Positions 17,074-25,573 of a stretch of DNA of 64,000 bases are shown here, piece by piece. The notes below the pieces were generated by a model. It saw nothing but the letters and a program-made list of their open reading frames with translations. It was not told where the DNA came from and did not search any database. Position numbers and translations under genes: made by a program. Source of the DNA: Clostridia bacterium (GTDB taxonomy: Bacteria > Bacillota > Clostridia > Oscillospirales > CAG-272); assembly GCA_017461945.1 (NCBI GenBank), contig JAFTSB010000023.1, positions 30,626 to 94,625 of the forward strand. Reading direction: 5' to 3'. Each line of letters opens with the position of its first letter. Within the stretch, counting starts at the first letter, position 1.

Positions 17074-18534
17074 ATGGCACTTTCTGACATTGCCCCCTTT
17101 CGCATTGCGGGAAATTTATATTTTGTAGGCACGCAAAAGGCATCCTCACATCTGTTTGTCACAAGTGAAGGCTTAATGCTTTTGGACACGGGATATGAGG
17201 ACAACTACGAGACCATTCTGGATTCGGTTGCGCTCCTTGGTTTTGACATCAAGGATCTCAAAATCATCATTCAGTCCCACGGCCATTACGATCACACCGA
17301 TGCCACGGCCAAGCTGGTGGCTCTGACGGGTGCCAAGACCTATCTGGCCAAGGAGGATGTCAAATACATCTGCGGCTTTACCCCCGATGTGTATTACACC
17401 GACGGTATGACGGTTCGTCTTGGAGAAACCGAGGTGCTTTGCCTTCACACACCCGGCCACACTGAAGGCACATACTCCTTCTTCTTTTATGTAGAGGAAA
17501 ACGGCCGCCGCTGGCGTTGCGGTATGTTTGGTGGCGCGGGCACCCCCCAGCTCCTCAAGCAGTTTATGAATAAGTGGAACGTGCCCTATGTGATGCGCAA
17601 ACACTTTCTTGCTTCGATCGAGCGATTGAAGCAGGAGCATGTGGATCTATTTGTTGGCAACCACGCCGGTCAGAACCACACTCGCGAGAACCGTGAGCTG
17701 CTGATCAAAAACCCTGTCGTCAATCCCTTTGTGGATGAGAGCGGTGACACCTGGCTGAATTTTTTGAATAAGCTGCCCGGCAAGCTGGCCGCCCGTCTTG
17801 AGGCCGAGAGCAAGGAGGAGTTTGTCACCTTTGCCCACCGAGGCGCCAGCGAGTATGCCCCTGAAAATACAATGCTTGCCTTTTACACCGGCATTTTTAT
17901 GGGTGCAAACGGCATTGAGACCGACGTGCGTCAAACCAAGGACGGTGTGCTGGTGCTGCATCACGATTCCACCCCCGCCCGTATGTGTGGCGAGGAGCAT
18001 ACCAAGCGTATTGATGAGATGACCTGGGCTGAAGTGCAGGCGCTGAACGCCACCAAAAATGGCCTTTCGGATAAGATCGTTTCGTTGGAAGATTTCTTGT
18101 TACACTTTGCCCACAGAGATATCACCTTTGCGATTGAGCTGAAGCAAAAGAATATAGAGCGAGAGGTAGCCGAGGTTTTGCGCCGCTTTGATATGCAAAA
18201 GAAGACTGTTGTAACCTCTTTCCACCTGGATTATCTCAAGCGCTTTAAGGAGGCGGCTCCCGAATTCCGCACGGGATGGCTGGTTAAGAAGGTGGACGAG
18301 ACCGTATTGACCGAGCTTGCTGCTGCCGGCTGTGATCAGCTTTGCCCCCCGGCCGATCTGGTCACATCCGAGGCAGTGCGTGAGTGGCGCGCCGAGGGCT
18401 TTGACATCCGCGCTTGGGGTGTAACCCGTGATACTATGAAACAGGTCTATGATGCCGGCGCCAACGGCATGACGGTCAACTTTCCCGATGTGCTTTTGCA
18501 ATACATCAAGGAAACGTGTGACGAAAACGCATAA
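17074..18534 (+). CDS. Metallo-beta-lactamase fold hydrolase fused to glycerophosphodiester phosphodiesterase
   Basis: A 486-residue two-domain protein. Residues about 1-235 are an MBL-fold hydrolase with the SHGHYDHTD metal motif (His-69, His-71, Asp-73, His-74) and His-129 in HTPGHTEG. Residues 250-480 are a GDPD TIM-barrel with AHRGA (254-258), the IETDV acidic pair (Glu-282, Asp-284) and HHD (296-298). Both sets of catalytic residues look intact. GDPD releases glycerol-3-phosphate from deacylated phospholipids; the MBL substrate is unknown. No signal peptide, so probably cytoplasmic. AAAGGAG precedes the ATG; a terminator follows. Confidence 0.9.
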   Translation: MALSDIAPFRIAGNLYFVGTQKASSHLFVTSEGLMLLDTGYEDNYETILDSVALLGFDIKDLKIIIQSHGHYDHTDATAKLVALTGAKTYLAKEDVKYICGFTPDVYYTDGMTVRLGETEVLCLHTPGHTEGTYSFFFYVEENGRRWRCGMFGGAGTPQLLKQFMNKWNVPYVMRKHFLASIERLKQEHVDLFVGNHAGQNHTRENRELLIKNPVVNPFVDESGDTWLNFLNKLPGKLAARLEAESKEEFVTFAHRGASEYAPENTMLAFYTGIFMGANGIETDVRQTKDGVLVLHHDSTPARMCGEEHTKRIDEMTWAEVQALNATKNGLSDKIVSLEDFLLHFAHRDITFAIELKQKNIEREVAEVLRRFDMQKKTVVTSFHLDYLKRFKEAAPEFRTGWLVKKVDETVLTELAAAGCDQLCPPADLVTSEAVREWRAEGFDIRAWGVTRDTMKQVYDAGANGMTVNFPDVLLQYIKETCDENA

Positions 18535-18542
18535 ACGGTTAT

Positions 18543-18572
18543 AAAAAAATCCGCCCGATGGGCGGATTTTTT
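18543..18572 (+). terminator. Intrinsic terminator, probably bidirectional
   Basis: AAATCCGCCC and GGGCGGATTT around a GAT loop with A/T tails on both sides, between converging genes. Confidence 0.9.
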
Positions 18573-18575
18573 CAT

Positions 18576-19379
18576 TTACCATTTGGCTTTTGCGTTGTGA
18601 TATGGTGTGCCGATAAAGCTGACCTGGGTAAAATCCTCGGGATTGTGGCGGATCAGATAATCGATGTAGCTCTCAACCATCAGCGCGGTCAGACGATAAC
18701 CGGCAGCGTTCATATGGCCGGTAAGGAAAAAGTTCTTTTTAAATTCGGCATCGTACACCGGTGCGTATTGGCGAAGATCCAACACATAGCAGTTGGGAAA
18801 CACATCAGCCAGCTGATACAGAATTTCGGCGTGCTTATCGTAATATTTCTGGCGCTCATCGTTCTTATCCTCGCGTGGAGCGGTCATCAAAAAGAACTTG
18901 GCCTTAGGCTGAATGGCGTGATATTTTGCAAGGATCTTGGCGTAAAAACCAACAAACGTAGGCTTGTTTTTTGCATAATCGGTCAGATCCACATCCGAAA
19001 TGTCACCGAATTCCAGCTCACCGGCCAGCACACGGGAAACATCGTTGACGCCCAGCGCAATGATGTATGCCTGGCTTTTATATTCGTCGTTAAAAAAACC
19101 GCGGTCACGAGCAAAACGATCGTATTCCTTGGCGGTCATACCGCCCTTGGAAAAGTTATAAACGGTACAGCCTGCATCGCGAGCCAGGTACTGCCCCCAG
19201 GAGTAGTCGTAAAAATCATGAAACCCATGGCTGTCGTTTTCATAGGACTGAAACTCACCCGAGGAAAGGCTGTCACCAATGCAAGCGATCTTGCGGAAGA
19301 TGCCGCAAAATCCACCGTTTTGCACCATGTTGTCAAGGGGCTTTTCACCCTCCTGCTTCATATACTTTTTGATATCCAT
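18576..19379 (-). CDS. SGNH/GDSL-family hydrolase
   Basis: A 267-residue esterase-like protein with SGNH blocks in order: I, ACIGDSLSSGE with the nucleophile Ser; II, KGGMTAKEY with Gly; III, ALGVNDVSR with Asn; V, GHMNAAGYRL with His. No signal peptide is visible, so it is likely cytoplasmic. Carbohydrate deacetylase activity is common in the family but is not shown here. The ATG at 19379 is preferred to one 6 nt upstream because AGGAG then has normal spacing. A promoter is upstream. Confidence 0.85.
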   Translation of the reverse strand: MDIKKYMKQEGEKPLDNMVQNGGFCGIFRKIACIGDSLSSGEFQSYENDSHGFHDFYDYSWGQYLARDAGCTVYNFSKGGMTAKEYDRFARDRGFFNDEYKSQAYIIALGVNDVSRVLAGELEFGDISDVDLTDYAKNKPTFVGFYAKILAKYHAIQPKAKFFLMTAPREDKNDERQKYYDKHAEILYQLADVFPNCYVLDLRQYAPVYDAEFKKNFFLTGHMNAAGYRLTALMVESYIDYLIRHNPEDFTQVSFIGTPYHNAKAKW

Positions 19380-19407
19380 TTTCATTCTCCTTTCGGGGGA
19401 TGGCTTT

Positions 19408-19436
19408 ATTGTAACACGCTATATTGCAAAAAGCAA
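19408..19436 (-). promoter_or_regulatory. Sigma-A promoter of the SGNH hydrolase gene
   Basis: Minus-strand TTGCTT, 17 bp, TACAAT. Confidence 0.6.
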
Positions 19437-19453
19437 GAATATTTGCAAAATTA

Positions 19454-19483
19454 TTGACTTGATCGGGTAAGGCGTGCTATAAT
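19454..19483 (+). promoter_or_regulatory. Sigma-A promoter of the MBL hydrolase gene
   Basis: TTGACT, 18 bp, TATAAT; 27 bp before the ATG and divergent from the SGNH promoter. Confidence 0.75.
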
Positions 19484-19510
19484 CCAAGTATCACCTATAA
19501 GGAGGCAACT

Positions 19511-20299
19511 ATGAGACTTTTATTCCTTGGCACCGGTGCCGCCGGCGCAAAAAAGATTCCCGAAAGTGAGATCAAGCCCGGCCAGCGCCGCTGTGCCTCG
19601 ATGTCCATTGACCGCACGGTCGTGGTGGACGTTGCTTTACAGTCCTTTGATTTTGCTACAAAGCTGGGAGAGGACCCCTCTGCCGTCACCGACATCTTTT
19701 TGTCTCATTCCCATCCCGATCACTTTCAGCGCTCCACCCTGCTGCAATATGCAGCGGCAGCCAAGCAAAGGATCAATTTCTGGTGCCACGAGACCGCTGT
19801 TCCCTATCTGCATCTCACCGAGGAGGATTTGGAGCAGATCAACCTTTGTACGATGAAGAATATGCAAAAGATCCAAACAGCAGGTATGACCGTTACCGCG
19901 CTCCCCGCTAACCACGTGGCCGGCCCCGACGAGCAGCCTGTGCATTACATTTTTGAAAAGGACGATCAAGTGCTGTTTTATGGCTGTGACGGTGGCTGGT
20001 TGCGCTGCGACACATGGCAATACATGCGCAAAAACGGCATCGTTTTCACCGCGATGATTCTGGATAGCACCGTAGGCGAGCTCCCCGGCAACTTCCGCAT
20101 TGGCGAGCACAACACCATCCCCATGCTGCGACTTTTGGTGGCAGCGATGCGCGAGAGCGGCGTGCTGCCCCCCAAGGCAACATTGATTGCCAATCACATT
20201 GGCGTACCGCCCTACGATGCGCTGAAGAAGGGCGATTACGGACTGCTGACCGAGCTTGGTATGACCGTAACGCACGACGGCCTTGTGATTGAATTTTGA
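19511..20299 (+). CDS. MBL-fold metallohydrolase (PhnP/RNase Z-like branch)
   Basis: A 262-residue single-domain MBL hydrolase. It starts MRLLFLGTGAAGAKKIP, like phosphodiesterase-type MBL proteins, and carries SHSHPDHFQ (HxHxDH), ANHVAG, YGCDGGW (metal-bridging Asp) and a late ANHIG. A cyclic phosphodiester or similar phosphodiester substrate is inferred from this branch. AAGGAGG is 6 nt before the ATG. It is monocistronic with its own promoter and terminator. Confidence 0.85.
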   Translation: MRLLFLGTGAAGAKKIPESEIKPGQRRCASMSIDRTVVVDVALQSFDFATKLGEDPSAVTDIFLSHSHPDHFQRSTLLQYAAAAKQRINFWCHETAVPYLHLTEEDLEQINLCTMKNMQKIQTAGMTVTALPANHVAGPDEQPVHYIFEKDDQVLFYGCDGGWLRCDTWQYMRKNGIVFTAMILDSTVGELPGNFRIGEHNTIPMLRLLVAAMRESGVLPPKATLIANHIGVPPYDALKKGDYGLLTELGMTVTHDGLVIEF

Positions 20300-20390
20300 T
20301 CAAAAATCCACATACATCCTGCGCATTTTGCGAGAACGATTGAAAGATCGTAAATGAAGACGCTATCGACACACAGAGCCGAAAGAATAC

Positions 20391-20431
20391 ACAAAGCAGG
20401 CCCCTGCCATGGCAGGGGCCTGCTTTGTTTT
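20391..20431. terminator. Long terminator hairpin between converging genes
   Basis: A perfect 18-bp inverted repeat (ACAAAGCAGGCCCCTGCC and its complement) with a 2-nt centre; T-rich on the plus side (TTTGTTTTG). Serves the MBL gene and possibly the GH51 gene. Confidence 0.85.
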
Positions 20432-20435
20432 GAAA

Positions 20436-21956
20436 TCATGCCAGCTTGACCTCGATGGCGGCAACCGATGCGCGAGGGATCTTGATAGCGCGCACGGGCA
20501 TCTCCACAGGAGCTGCAGGAACCAATTTGTCGGGTTCCTCAAAGGTGTTGACGGTGTCGGGATCGTCAGCGTGCAGAATGGTCACCTTGGCCATGCCATT
20601 GGCCTTGCCGCCCACGATCTCCAGATGGATAGTCTCGTCCTTTTTCAGGTCGGCATTGGTCAGCGTAACGGTCAGAACGCCATCCTTGACGCTGGCCGAG
20701 GTGGTAAACTGCTTGACGGTTTGTTCGGTCTTGTCCTTGGGAGAATGATACGTAATGGTGGGATTCTCAATAGCAGTGCGGATAGCGGTTGCGCCCATGT
20801 GACCCTTAAACATATCAAACACGTGATAGGCAGGGGTGGTGATACAATGCTCGCCGCCGGCCAGGAACAGGCTTTGAATGTTGTTCATCAGCTGTGCCAC
20901 GTTAGTCATGCGGATCTTGTCGCAGTTGTTGTTGAACATATTGAGATTCAAGCCAACCACCAACGCATCGCGCATGGTACACTGCTGCTCATAAAGATTC
21001 ATGCCGTTAGAGGGGCCGCTACCGCCCTGGGAGGGTCTGCCGCCCTTGTGCCAAGCGCCCCATTCGTCGATAACCAGCTTGGCTTGATCCTGCATACCGT
21101 ATCCCACGATAAAGCCCCAAGCCTTGTCGATGACCTGCTGCATTTTATCGGCGCGGCGCATCTGCTCGTACCACAGGTCGCTATCGTAGCCGCGACATTC
21201 CAAGCCACCGCAGTAATAGTGGAGCGTGTAGCCTGCCATTTTGCTGTAGTGCAGCTTGCGCAGCTCACCAAGGCAACGCTTGGTCCAATCATCGCTATCC
21301 ATGCCATTGGCACCCGACACAAAGAGCTCGCCGCCCATAAAACGAGTCAGATTATAAAGAACAGCCGCATACTTGCGATACTCGTGGGCATAGACCTCGG
21401 GGGTCATCTCGCCACCGCCGCCCCAGGTCTCGTTGCCAACGCCCCAATACTTGATGTTGAAGGGCTCGGGAGAGCCGTTCTTCTCGCGTTCCAGTGCGAG
21501 CGTAGTGGAGCCGCGAGGAGAGTTGCAGTAATCCATCCAGTCGCGGATATCCATGGGGGTCATGGAGGTGATATTAGCAGCAAAGTAAGGCTCGGCGCCA
21601 ATCAGGCGGCACAGCTCCACAAACTCGTGAGTGCCGACTTGATTGGACTCCATACGACCATCCTCGTAATCCCACCAGCTATGACGCTTGGGGCGCAGCT
21701 CACGGGGGCCAATGCCGTCACGCCAGTTATAGACCTCAGCAAAGCAGCCGCCCGGCCAGCGCAGCACGGGAATGCGAATGGCGCGCAGCTTTTCGATAGC
21801 ATCCTTTCGAAAGCCCTTGATGTTGGGCACGTCGGATTCTTCGCCGACCCAAAGGCCGTCATAGAACACACCGCCGATATGCTCGGAAAAATGGCCATAG
21901 ATATCGGGGTTGATGGTACCGAGCTCCTCGGGGAGCATTGCATACAGTTTTTTCAT
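20436..21956 (-). CDS. Alpha-L-arabinofuranosidase, GH51
   Basis: A 506-residue GH51 retaining enzyme that removes terminal L-arabinofuranosyl groups from arabino-oligosaccharides. The acid/base Glu-176 is in GVGNETWG and the nucleophile Glu-298 in VIDEWGAW; RWPGGCFAEVYNW is a family signature. There is no signal peptide, so it works on imported oligosaccharides. Length is normal. AAAGGAG precedes the ATG. It is the last gene of a minus-strand operon that begins with a glycyl radical enzyme. Confidence 0.95.
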   Translation of the reverse strand: MKKLYAMLPEELGTINPDIYGHFSEHIGGVFYDGLWVGEESDVPNIKGFRKDAIEKLRAIRIPVLRWPGGCFAEVYNWRDGIGPRELRPKRHSWWDYEDGRMESNQVGTHEFVELCRLIGAEPYFAANITSMTPMDIRDWMDYCNSPRGSTTLALEREKNGSPEPFNIKYWGVGNETWGGGGEMTPEVYAHEYRKYAAVLYNLTRFMGGELFVSGANGMDSDDWTKRCLGELRKLHYSKMAGYTLHYYCGGLECRGYDSDLWYEQMRRADKMQQVIDKAWGFIVGYGMQDQAKLVIDEWGAWHKGGRPSQGGSGPSNGMNLYEQQCTMRDALVVGLNLNMFNNNCDKIRMTNVAQLMNNIQSLFLAGGEHCITTPAYHVFDMFKGHMGATAIRTAIENPTITYHSPKDKTEQTVKQFTTSASVKDGVLTVTLTNADLKKDETIHLEIVGGKANGMAKVTILHADDPDTVNTFEEPDKLVPAAPVEMPVRAIKIPRASVAAIEVKLA

Positions 21957-22004
21957 TGTTTGACTCCTTTTGTGTAAAAATTGATAAACGGTTTGTAATT
22001 TTTG

Positions 22005-24041
22005 TCACAGATACAGGATCTCTGTTTCGTCCGGCGACAGGTGGAACACCGTGATGCTGCCCTGCTTCTCGCCCTCCACACGCGGGCGGCGATTGGTGGC
22101 GATGGCATCCACACCCACAAAGGCGACCGTGCCGCCCTCATACAGCTTGACGCCCTTGGCGTTTTTGCGCAGAAGTGCCTTGGGGGAAATGAATTTATCG
22201 ATGCGTCCAAGGGGTGTTACAGCGGTGCGAAGCGGATAGAAAACATACAGCCCGAAAGCATCGTTATCCGGGAGCTTTACGGAAAGGGATTCTCCCTTTT
22301 CTAAAACGAAGGTCTCGCCCGTCAGCTGCTCGCGCACAAAATAGCGCCCGACAGCAAGTCCCATTTCGGCAGCGGTGACCGTTCCCTGCTGGGCTTGGTT
22401 TTCGTGGTGAATGTTGAACGCCGCCAGCAATCCGCAACCGTTGGCTCTACCACTAATAAACAGCGGATGCTCTGCGGTGGTCGGATCGTCCACAAGGCAT
22501 TTTTCAATGGGAGTAGCCAGCACATCGGGGCGTAATATCCGTCCGTCCGCAAAGCAGAGGGGCTGAAGCACCTCGGCGCGGGAGCGGCCAATCTTGTCGC
22601 TGACATAGATCGGGCCACCGGATATCGCGCGGCAAATACTATTTTTCAGTGCCTGGCCGTCATCGGTCCACCACATATCCCAGTCGCTGTAATGGAACTG
22701 CCCTTGAAACAAGGAATTGTAGGCGCATTGCTGAATGTGCTTGGCGAACCATTCGCGGTTTTCGGGTTGAAAATCACCCGAGCAGCGGGAAATGGCGCTT
22801 TTGCGGCGATTCCACATCGACTCATTTCCCATGCCCATGCAGTTGATCAGAGCATCGCCAAAGTGCGCCTCGGTGACATCCTCAATGGCACCTTGAATGG
22901 CTTTGGATGCCACACCGACGGGGTAATAGGGGCTGTATTTGGTGCGATAATGCGTTTGATTATCCACCTTGATAAAATCGGCGCCGGCACTCTTCAGCAT
23001 ATCCTGCATGGCCGTATGGAAGCGGCGAGCTGCCGCCGGCTCAGGCTTGACCACAAGGTTGTCGTTTGGTAAGGAAATCAGGATATCGTCCAGCTCTTTT
23101 GCCAACGGCCCCTGTGGGTCAATACCCTTCCAATAACCGGTGGTAGGGTACCAGACACCCACGGTCAGCCCCTCGGCATGGAGCTTTTCGATGGCGCGGC
23201 CAAGGCCACCGGGAAAGCGGTCGGGATCGGCCTCCATGGCATACATCGTGCTTTGATGCATGATCTTGACCATATCATGGGTGGTCATCTCCTCGGGCAG
23301 ACCCTTGATCCCCTTAACGTGCGCCCACATATCATCCAAAATGCACCAGCGCACCGGGATATTCTTTTCCTTGAATTCTGCCACCTTCGAAAGCAGTCGA
23401 TCCTCACTGATGTGGCAGCGCATCGCATCCCATGAGCACCAGCCGAGATATTCAAAAACCTCAGGATAGGGTTTGCGATAAACCGTCATCACCCGGCCCC
23501 CCAACAGCTTTTCGGCAGCCTCGGCAGCCTTTTTCAAAAGCGCGTGGGGATCCTTGCCCGAAAAATGGAGTAGCACGGGGGTTTCATTCAGGGTGTTTTC
23601 CCCTTCGGAATAGGAAGCAATGTCGGCCTCTAAGCCCTGCTCGCCGCCGCGAAGTGTGCAGTTGAACACATCACCGCACAGCGACCACAGCACGCGCCAG
23701 CGATTACCCTCGCGATACAAAAGCGCCTGTGTGCGCTTGGGAACGGCAGAAAGCACATTTCCAAAGGCGGGGCGGCACCAATAGGCACAGCGCATATAGT
23801 AGGCCAGATAGGGTACATCCTTTTGTCGGAAATGCAAGGTGATGCCCTGCTCCGCATCAAAGCGTTCCCCCTGCTTTTTCAAGGCAGCAGAAGCGTAAAG
23901 GACATAGCCACCCTCGCAATTCACATAGCGGAGATTGGCAACGGCATGGCGGCAAACGTGTTGTCCACCCTGCCCTTTATGCAAAGAAAAACGCTGACCG
24001 TCGGTGTTTTTTACCGACATTTTGATGCTTTGAAAGATCAT
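22005..24041 (-). CDS. GH36-type (Sip1/raffinose synthase-like) alpha-galactosidase family protein
   Basis: A 678-residue cytoplasmic protein with an N-terminal beta domain and a TIM barrel starting near LGWCSWDAM (about residue 199). The nucleophile Asp-360 is in FIKVDNQ and the acid/base candidate Asp-453 in YSDWDMWW. This is the raffinose synthase/Sip1 branch of GH36, whose bacterial members act on alpha-galactosides, but the substrate cannot be fixed. GAGGTG is upstream. The ATG overlaps the HAD gene stop by 4 bp (ATGA). Confidence 0.88.
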   Translation of the reverse strand: MIFQSIKMSVKNTDGQRFSLHKGQGGQHVCRHAVANLRYVNCEGGYVLYASAALKKQGERFDAEQGITLHFRQKDVPYLAYYMRCAYWCRPAFGNVLSAVPKRTQALLYREGNRWRVLWSLCGDVFNCTLRGGEQGLEADIASYSEGENTLNETPVLLHFSGKDPHALLKKAAEAAEKLLGGRVMTVYRKPYPEVFEYLGWCSWDAMRCHISEDRLLSKVAEFKEKNIPVRWCILDDMWAHVKGIKGLPEEMTTHDMVKIMHQSTMYAMEADPDRFPGGLGRAIEKLHAEGLTVGVWYPTTGYWKGIDPQGPLAKELDDILISLPNDNLVVKPEPAAARRFHTAMQDMLKSAGADFIKVDNQTHYRTKYSPYYPVGVASKAIQGAIEDVTEAHFGDALINCMGMGNESMWNRRKSAISRCSGDFQPENREWFAKHIQQCAYNSLFQGQFHYSDWDMWWTDDGQALKNSICRAISGGPIYVSDKIGRSRAEVLQPLCFADGRILRPDVLATPIEKCLVDDPTTAEHPLFISGRANGCGLLAAFNIHHENQAQQGTVTAAEMGLAVGRYFVREQLTGETFVLEKGESLSVKLPDNDAFGLYVFYPLRTAVTPLGRIDKFISPKALLRKNAKGVKLYEGGTVAFVGVDAIATNRRPRVEGEKQGSITVFHLSPDETEILYL

Positions 24042-24715
24042 TGATCCAACACCTCGCGCCAGATCTGCTTCATGTTTTTAAAGTCAGGCTCGGCAACCAC
24101 AACGCCGGGATAGGAAAGCAAGCGCTCGGCACTGACCTCAGTGGTGATCGCCACGATCTTGCCAATGCCGGCGGCGTGTGCCGCACGGACACCCGAAAGA
24201 GAATCTTCAAACACCACACAATCTGCGGGATCGCGCCCCAAGACCTTAGCGGCGCGCAGATAGCCATCGGGGGCAGGCTTGCCCGGAAAGGTACCGTCAT
24301 CCAGCACCACACGGGAACGATCAAACCATTTGGAAAGGCCAAACTCGGCAAAGTAGAAATCCACGTTGGAATATTCCGAGCCCGTGGCAATGGTGAAATC
24401 GACGCCCTGCTCCTTCAAAAAGTCCAGGAATTCGACGGCACCGGCAATCAGATGGAAGGTAGCAGGATCCTCACGGCAAATGTCGCGGTAGGTGCCCTCC
24501 TTTTCCAAGGTGCGCTCGGCAATGATCTCGTCGGCCGTATCGGCACCGAATACCCGGCGCAGAATGTAATCGTTGGTGCGGCCGAGATAGTAAGCGCGCA
24601 GCTCCTCGTCGTCTACGCTTCTACCGTACTTGGCAAGAAAGCGTTTCCACGCCTCGCGATGCTTATCCGAGTCGGAAAACAGGGTGCCGTTAAAGTCGAA
24701 AATGACAGATCTCAT
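24038..24715 (-). CDS. HAD-superfamily sugar phosphatase / beta-phosphoglucomutase-like
   Basis: A 225-residue HAD hydrolase, subfamily IA, with motif I FDFNGTLF (DxNxT; the usual second Asp is Asn), motif II TIATGSEYS, Lys in PGKPAPDGYL and motif IV VFEDSLSGVRAAHAAG. The Asn in place of the second catalytic Asp occurs in some HAD phosphatases and may change specificity. The ATG at 24715 has GGAGG 8 nt upstream; an upstream ATG does not. It lies in the glycyl radical operon and so is likely to act on a phosphorylated sugar or polyol. Confidence 0.88.
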   Translation of the reverse strand: MRSVIFDFNGTLFSDSDKHREAWKRFLAKYGRSVDDEELRAYYLGRTNDYILRRVFGADTADEIIAERTLEKEGTYRDICREDPATFHLIAGAVEFLDFLKEQGVDFTIATGSEYSNVDFYFAEFGLSKWFDRSRVVLDDGTFPGKPAPDGYLRAAKVLGRDPADCVVFEDSLSGVRAAHAAGIGKIVAITTEVSAERLLSYPGVVVAEPDFKNMKQIWREVLDQ

Positions 24716-24731
24716 GGTTTTTCCTCCGTTT

Positions 24732-25565
24732 TTATGAATGAGCGTCCCGACGAAGAGTGGCATTTTGAAACATTGCCGTATCGATCGGGTTATTTTCTTG
24801 TTTGGAGATCAAATGGGTAAATTGCTTGCCGACAGAGGGATATTTTGCCCCTGCCATACGGTTATACGGCAGCAGCTCCACCGGGGAATCCCCCACCAAG
24901 GCGGCAATGGCAGATAGATTTTCAGGGGTATCGGTGATATCGGGGATCAACGGCACGCGAATAAGGTGGGGCTTGCCGCTTGCCTTCAATCGCCGCAGAT
25001 TTTCCAAAATGGGGGTATTGTCCACGCCGGTATAGCGGCGATGAGCGCCGGGATCGGCCAGCTTGATATCCAGCATGACCAGATCGACCATCTCCATCAT
25101 TTTTAAAAAAACATCTGCCGATGTATAGCCGCAGGTCTCGACGGCTTTGTGCACCGGCAAAAGCCCCAACAGCTCAAAAACGAACTCATGCTGCAAAAGG
25201 GGTTCACCGCCCGACAGCGTGACACCGCCCCCGGAGCTTTCAAAAAGATCGGCATCCCGCAAAAGGCGCTTGGCAAGACTTTCAGCATCCCACACGCGCC
25301 CCAGCTCCTCTACCAGCCCCATTGGGCAAGCGTGTAAACAACGCTCCAGCCCTTGACAGTCGGAATGGTTGCAGGGGATGCGGCAACGGCCGCACTGCAG
25401 GCACCCCCTTTGTCTGATCAGAACCCCCCTGCCCGGTTCCAGCCCCTCCGGGTTGTGACACCACACACACCGCAAAGGGCAACCGCGCAAAAACACGGTG
25501 GTTCGGATGCCGGGGCCATCGTTGACCGAGAACTCTTTGATATCAAAAATGTGACCCGTTTTCAT
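24732..25565 (-). CDS. Glycyl radical enzyme activase (radical SAM, class with ferredoxin insert)
   Basis: A 277-residue radical SAM activase. The SAM cluster motif CPLRCVWC (CX3CX2C) follows FSVNDGPGIRTTVFLRG, and a Cys-rich insert (CLQCGRCRIPC to CLHACP) would hold extra iron-sulfur clusters, as in non-PFL glycyl radical activases. It would install the glycyl radical on the enzyme encoded just upstream. The ATG at 25565 is chosen; a TTG 4 codons earlier overlaps the upstream stop. Neither has a clear ribosome site, suggesting coupling. Confidence 0.92.
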   Translation of the reverse strand: MKTGHIFDIKEFSVNDGPGIRTTVFLRGCPLRCVWCHNPEGLEPGRGVLIRQRGCLQCGRCRIPCNHSDCQGLERCLHACPMGLVEELGRVWDAESLAKRLLRDADLFESSGGGVTLSGGEPLLQHEFVFELLGLLPVHKAVETCGYTSADVFLKMMEMVDLVMLDIKLADPGAHRRYTGVDNTPILENLRRLKASGKPHLIRVPLIPDITDTPENLSAIAALVGDSPVELLPYNRMAGAKYPSVGKQFTHLISKQENNPIDTAMFQNATLRRDAHS

Positions 25566-25573
25566 ATTTTTGA

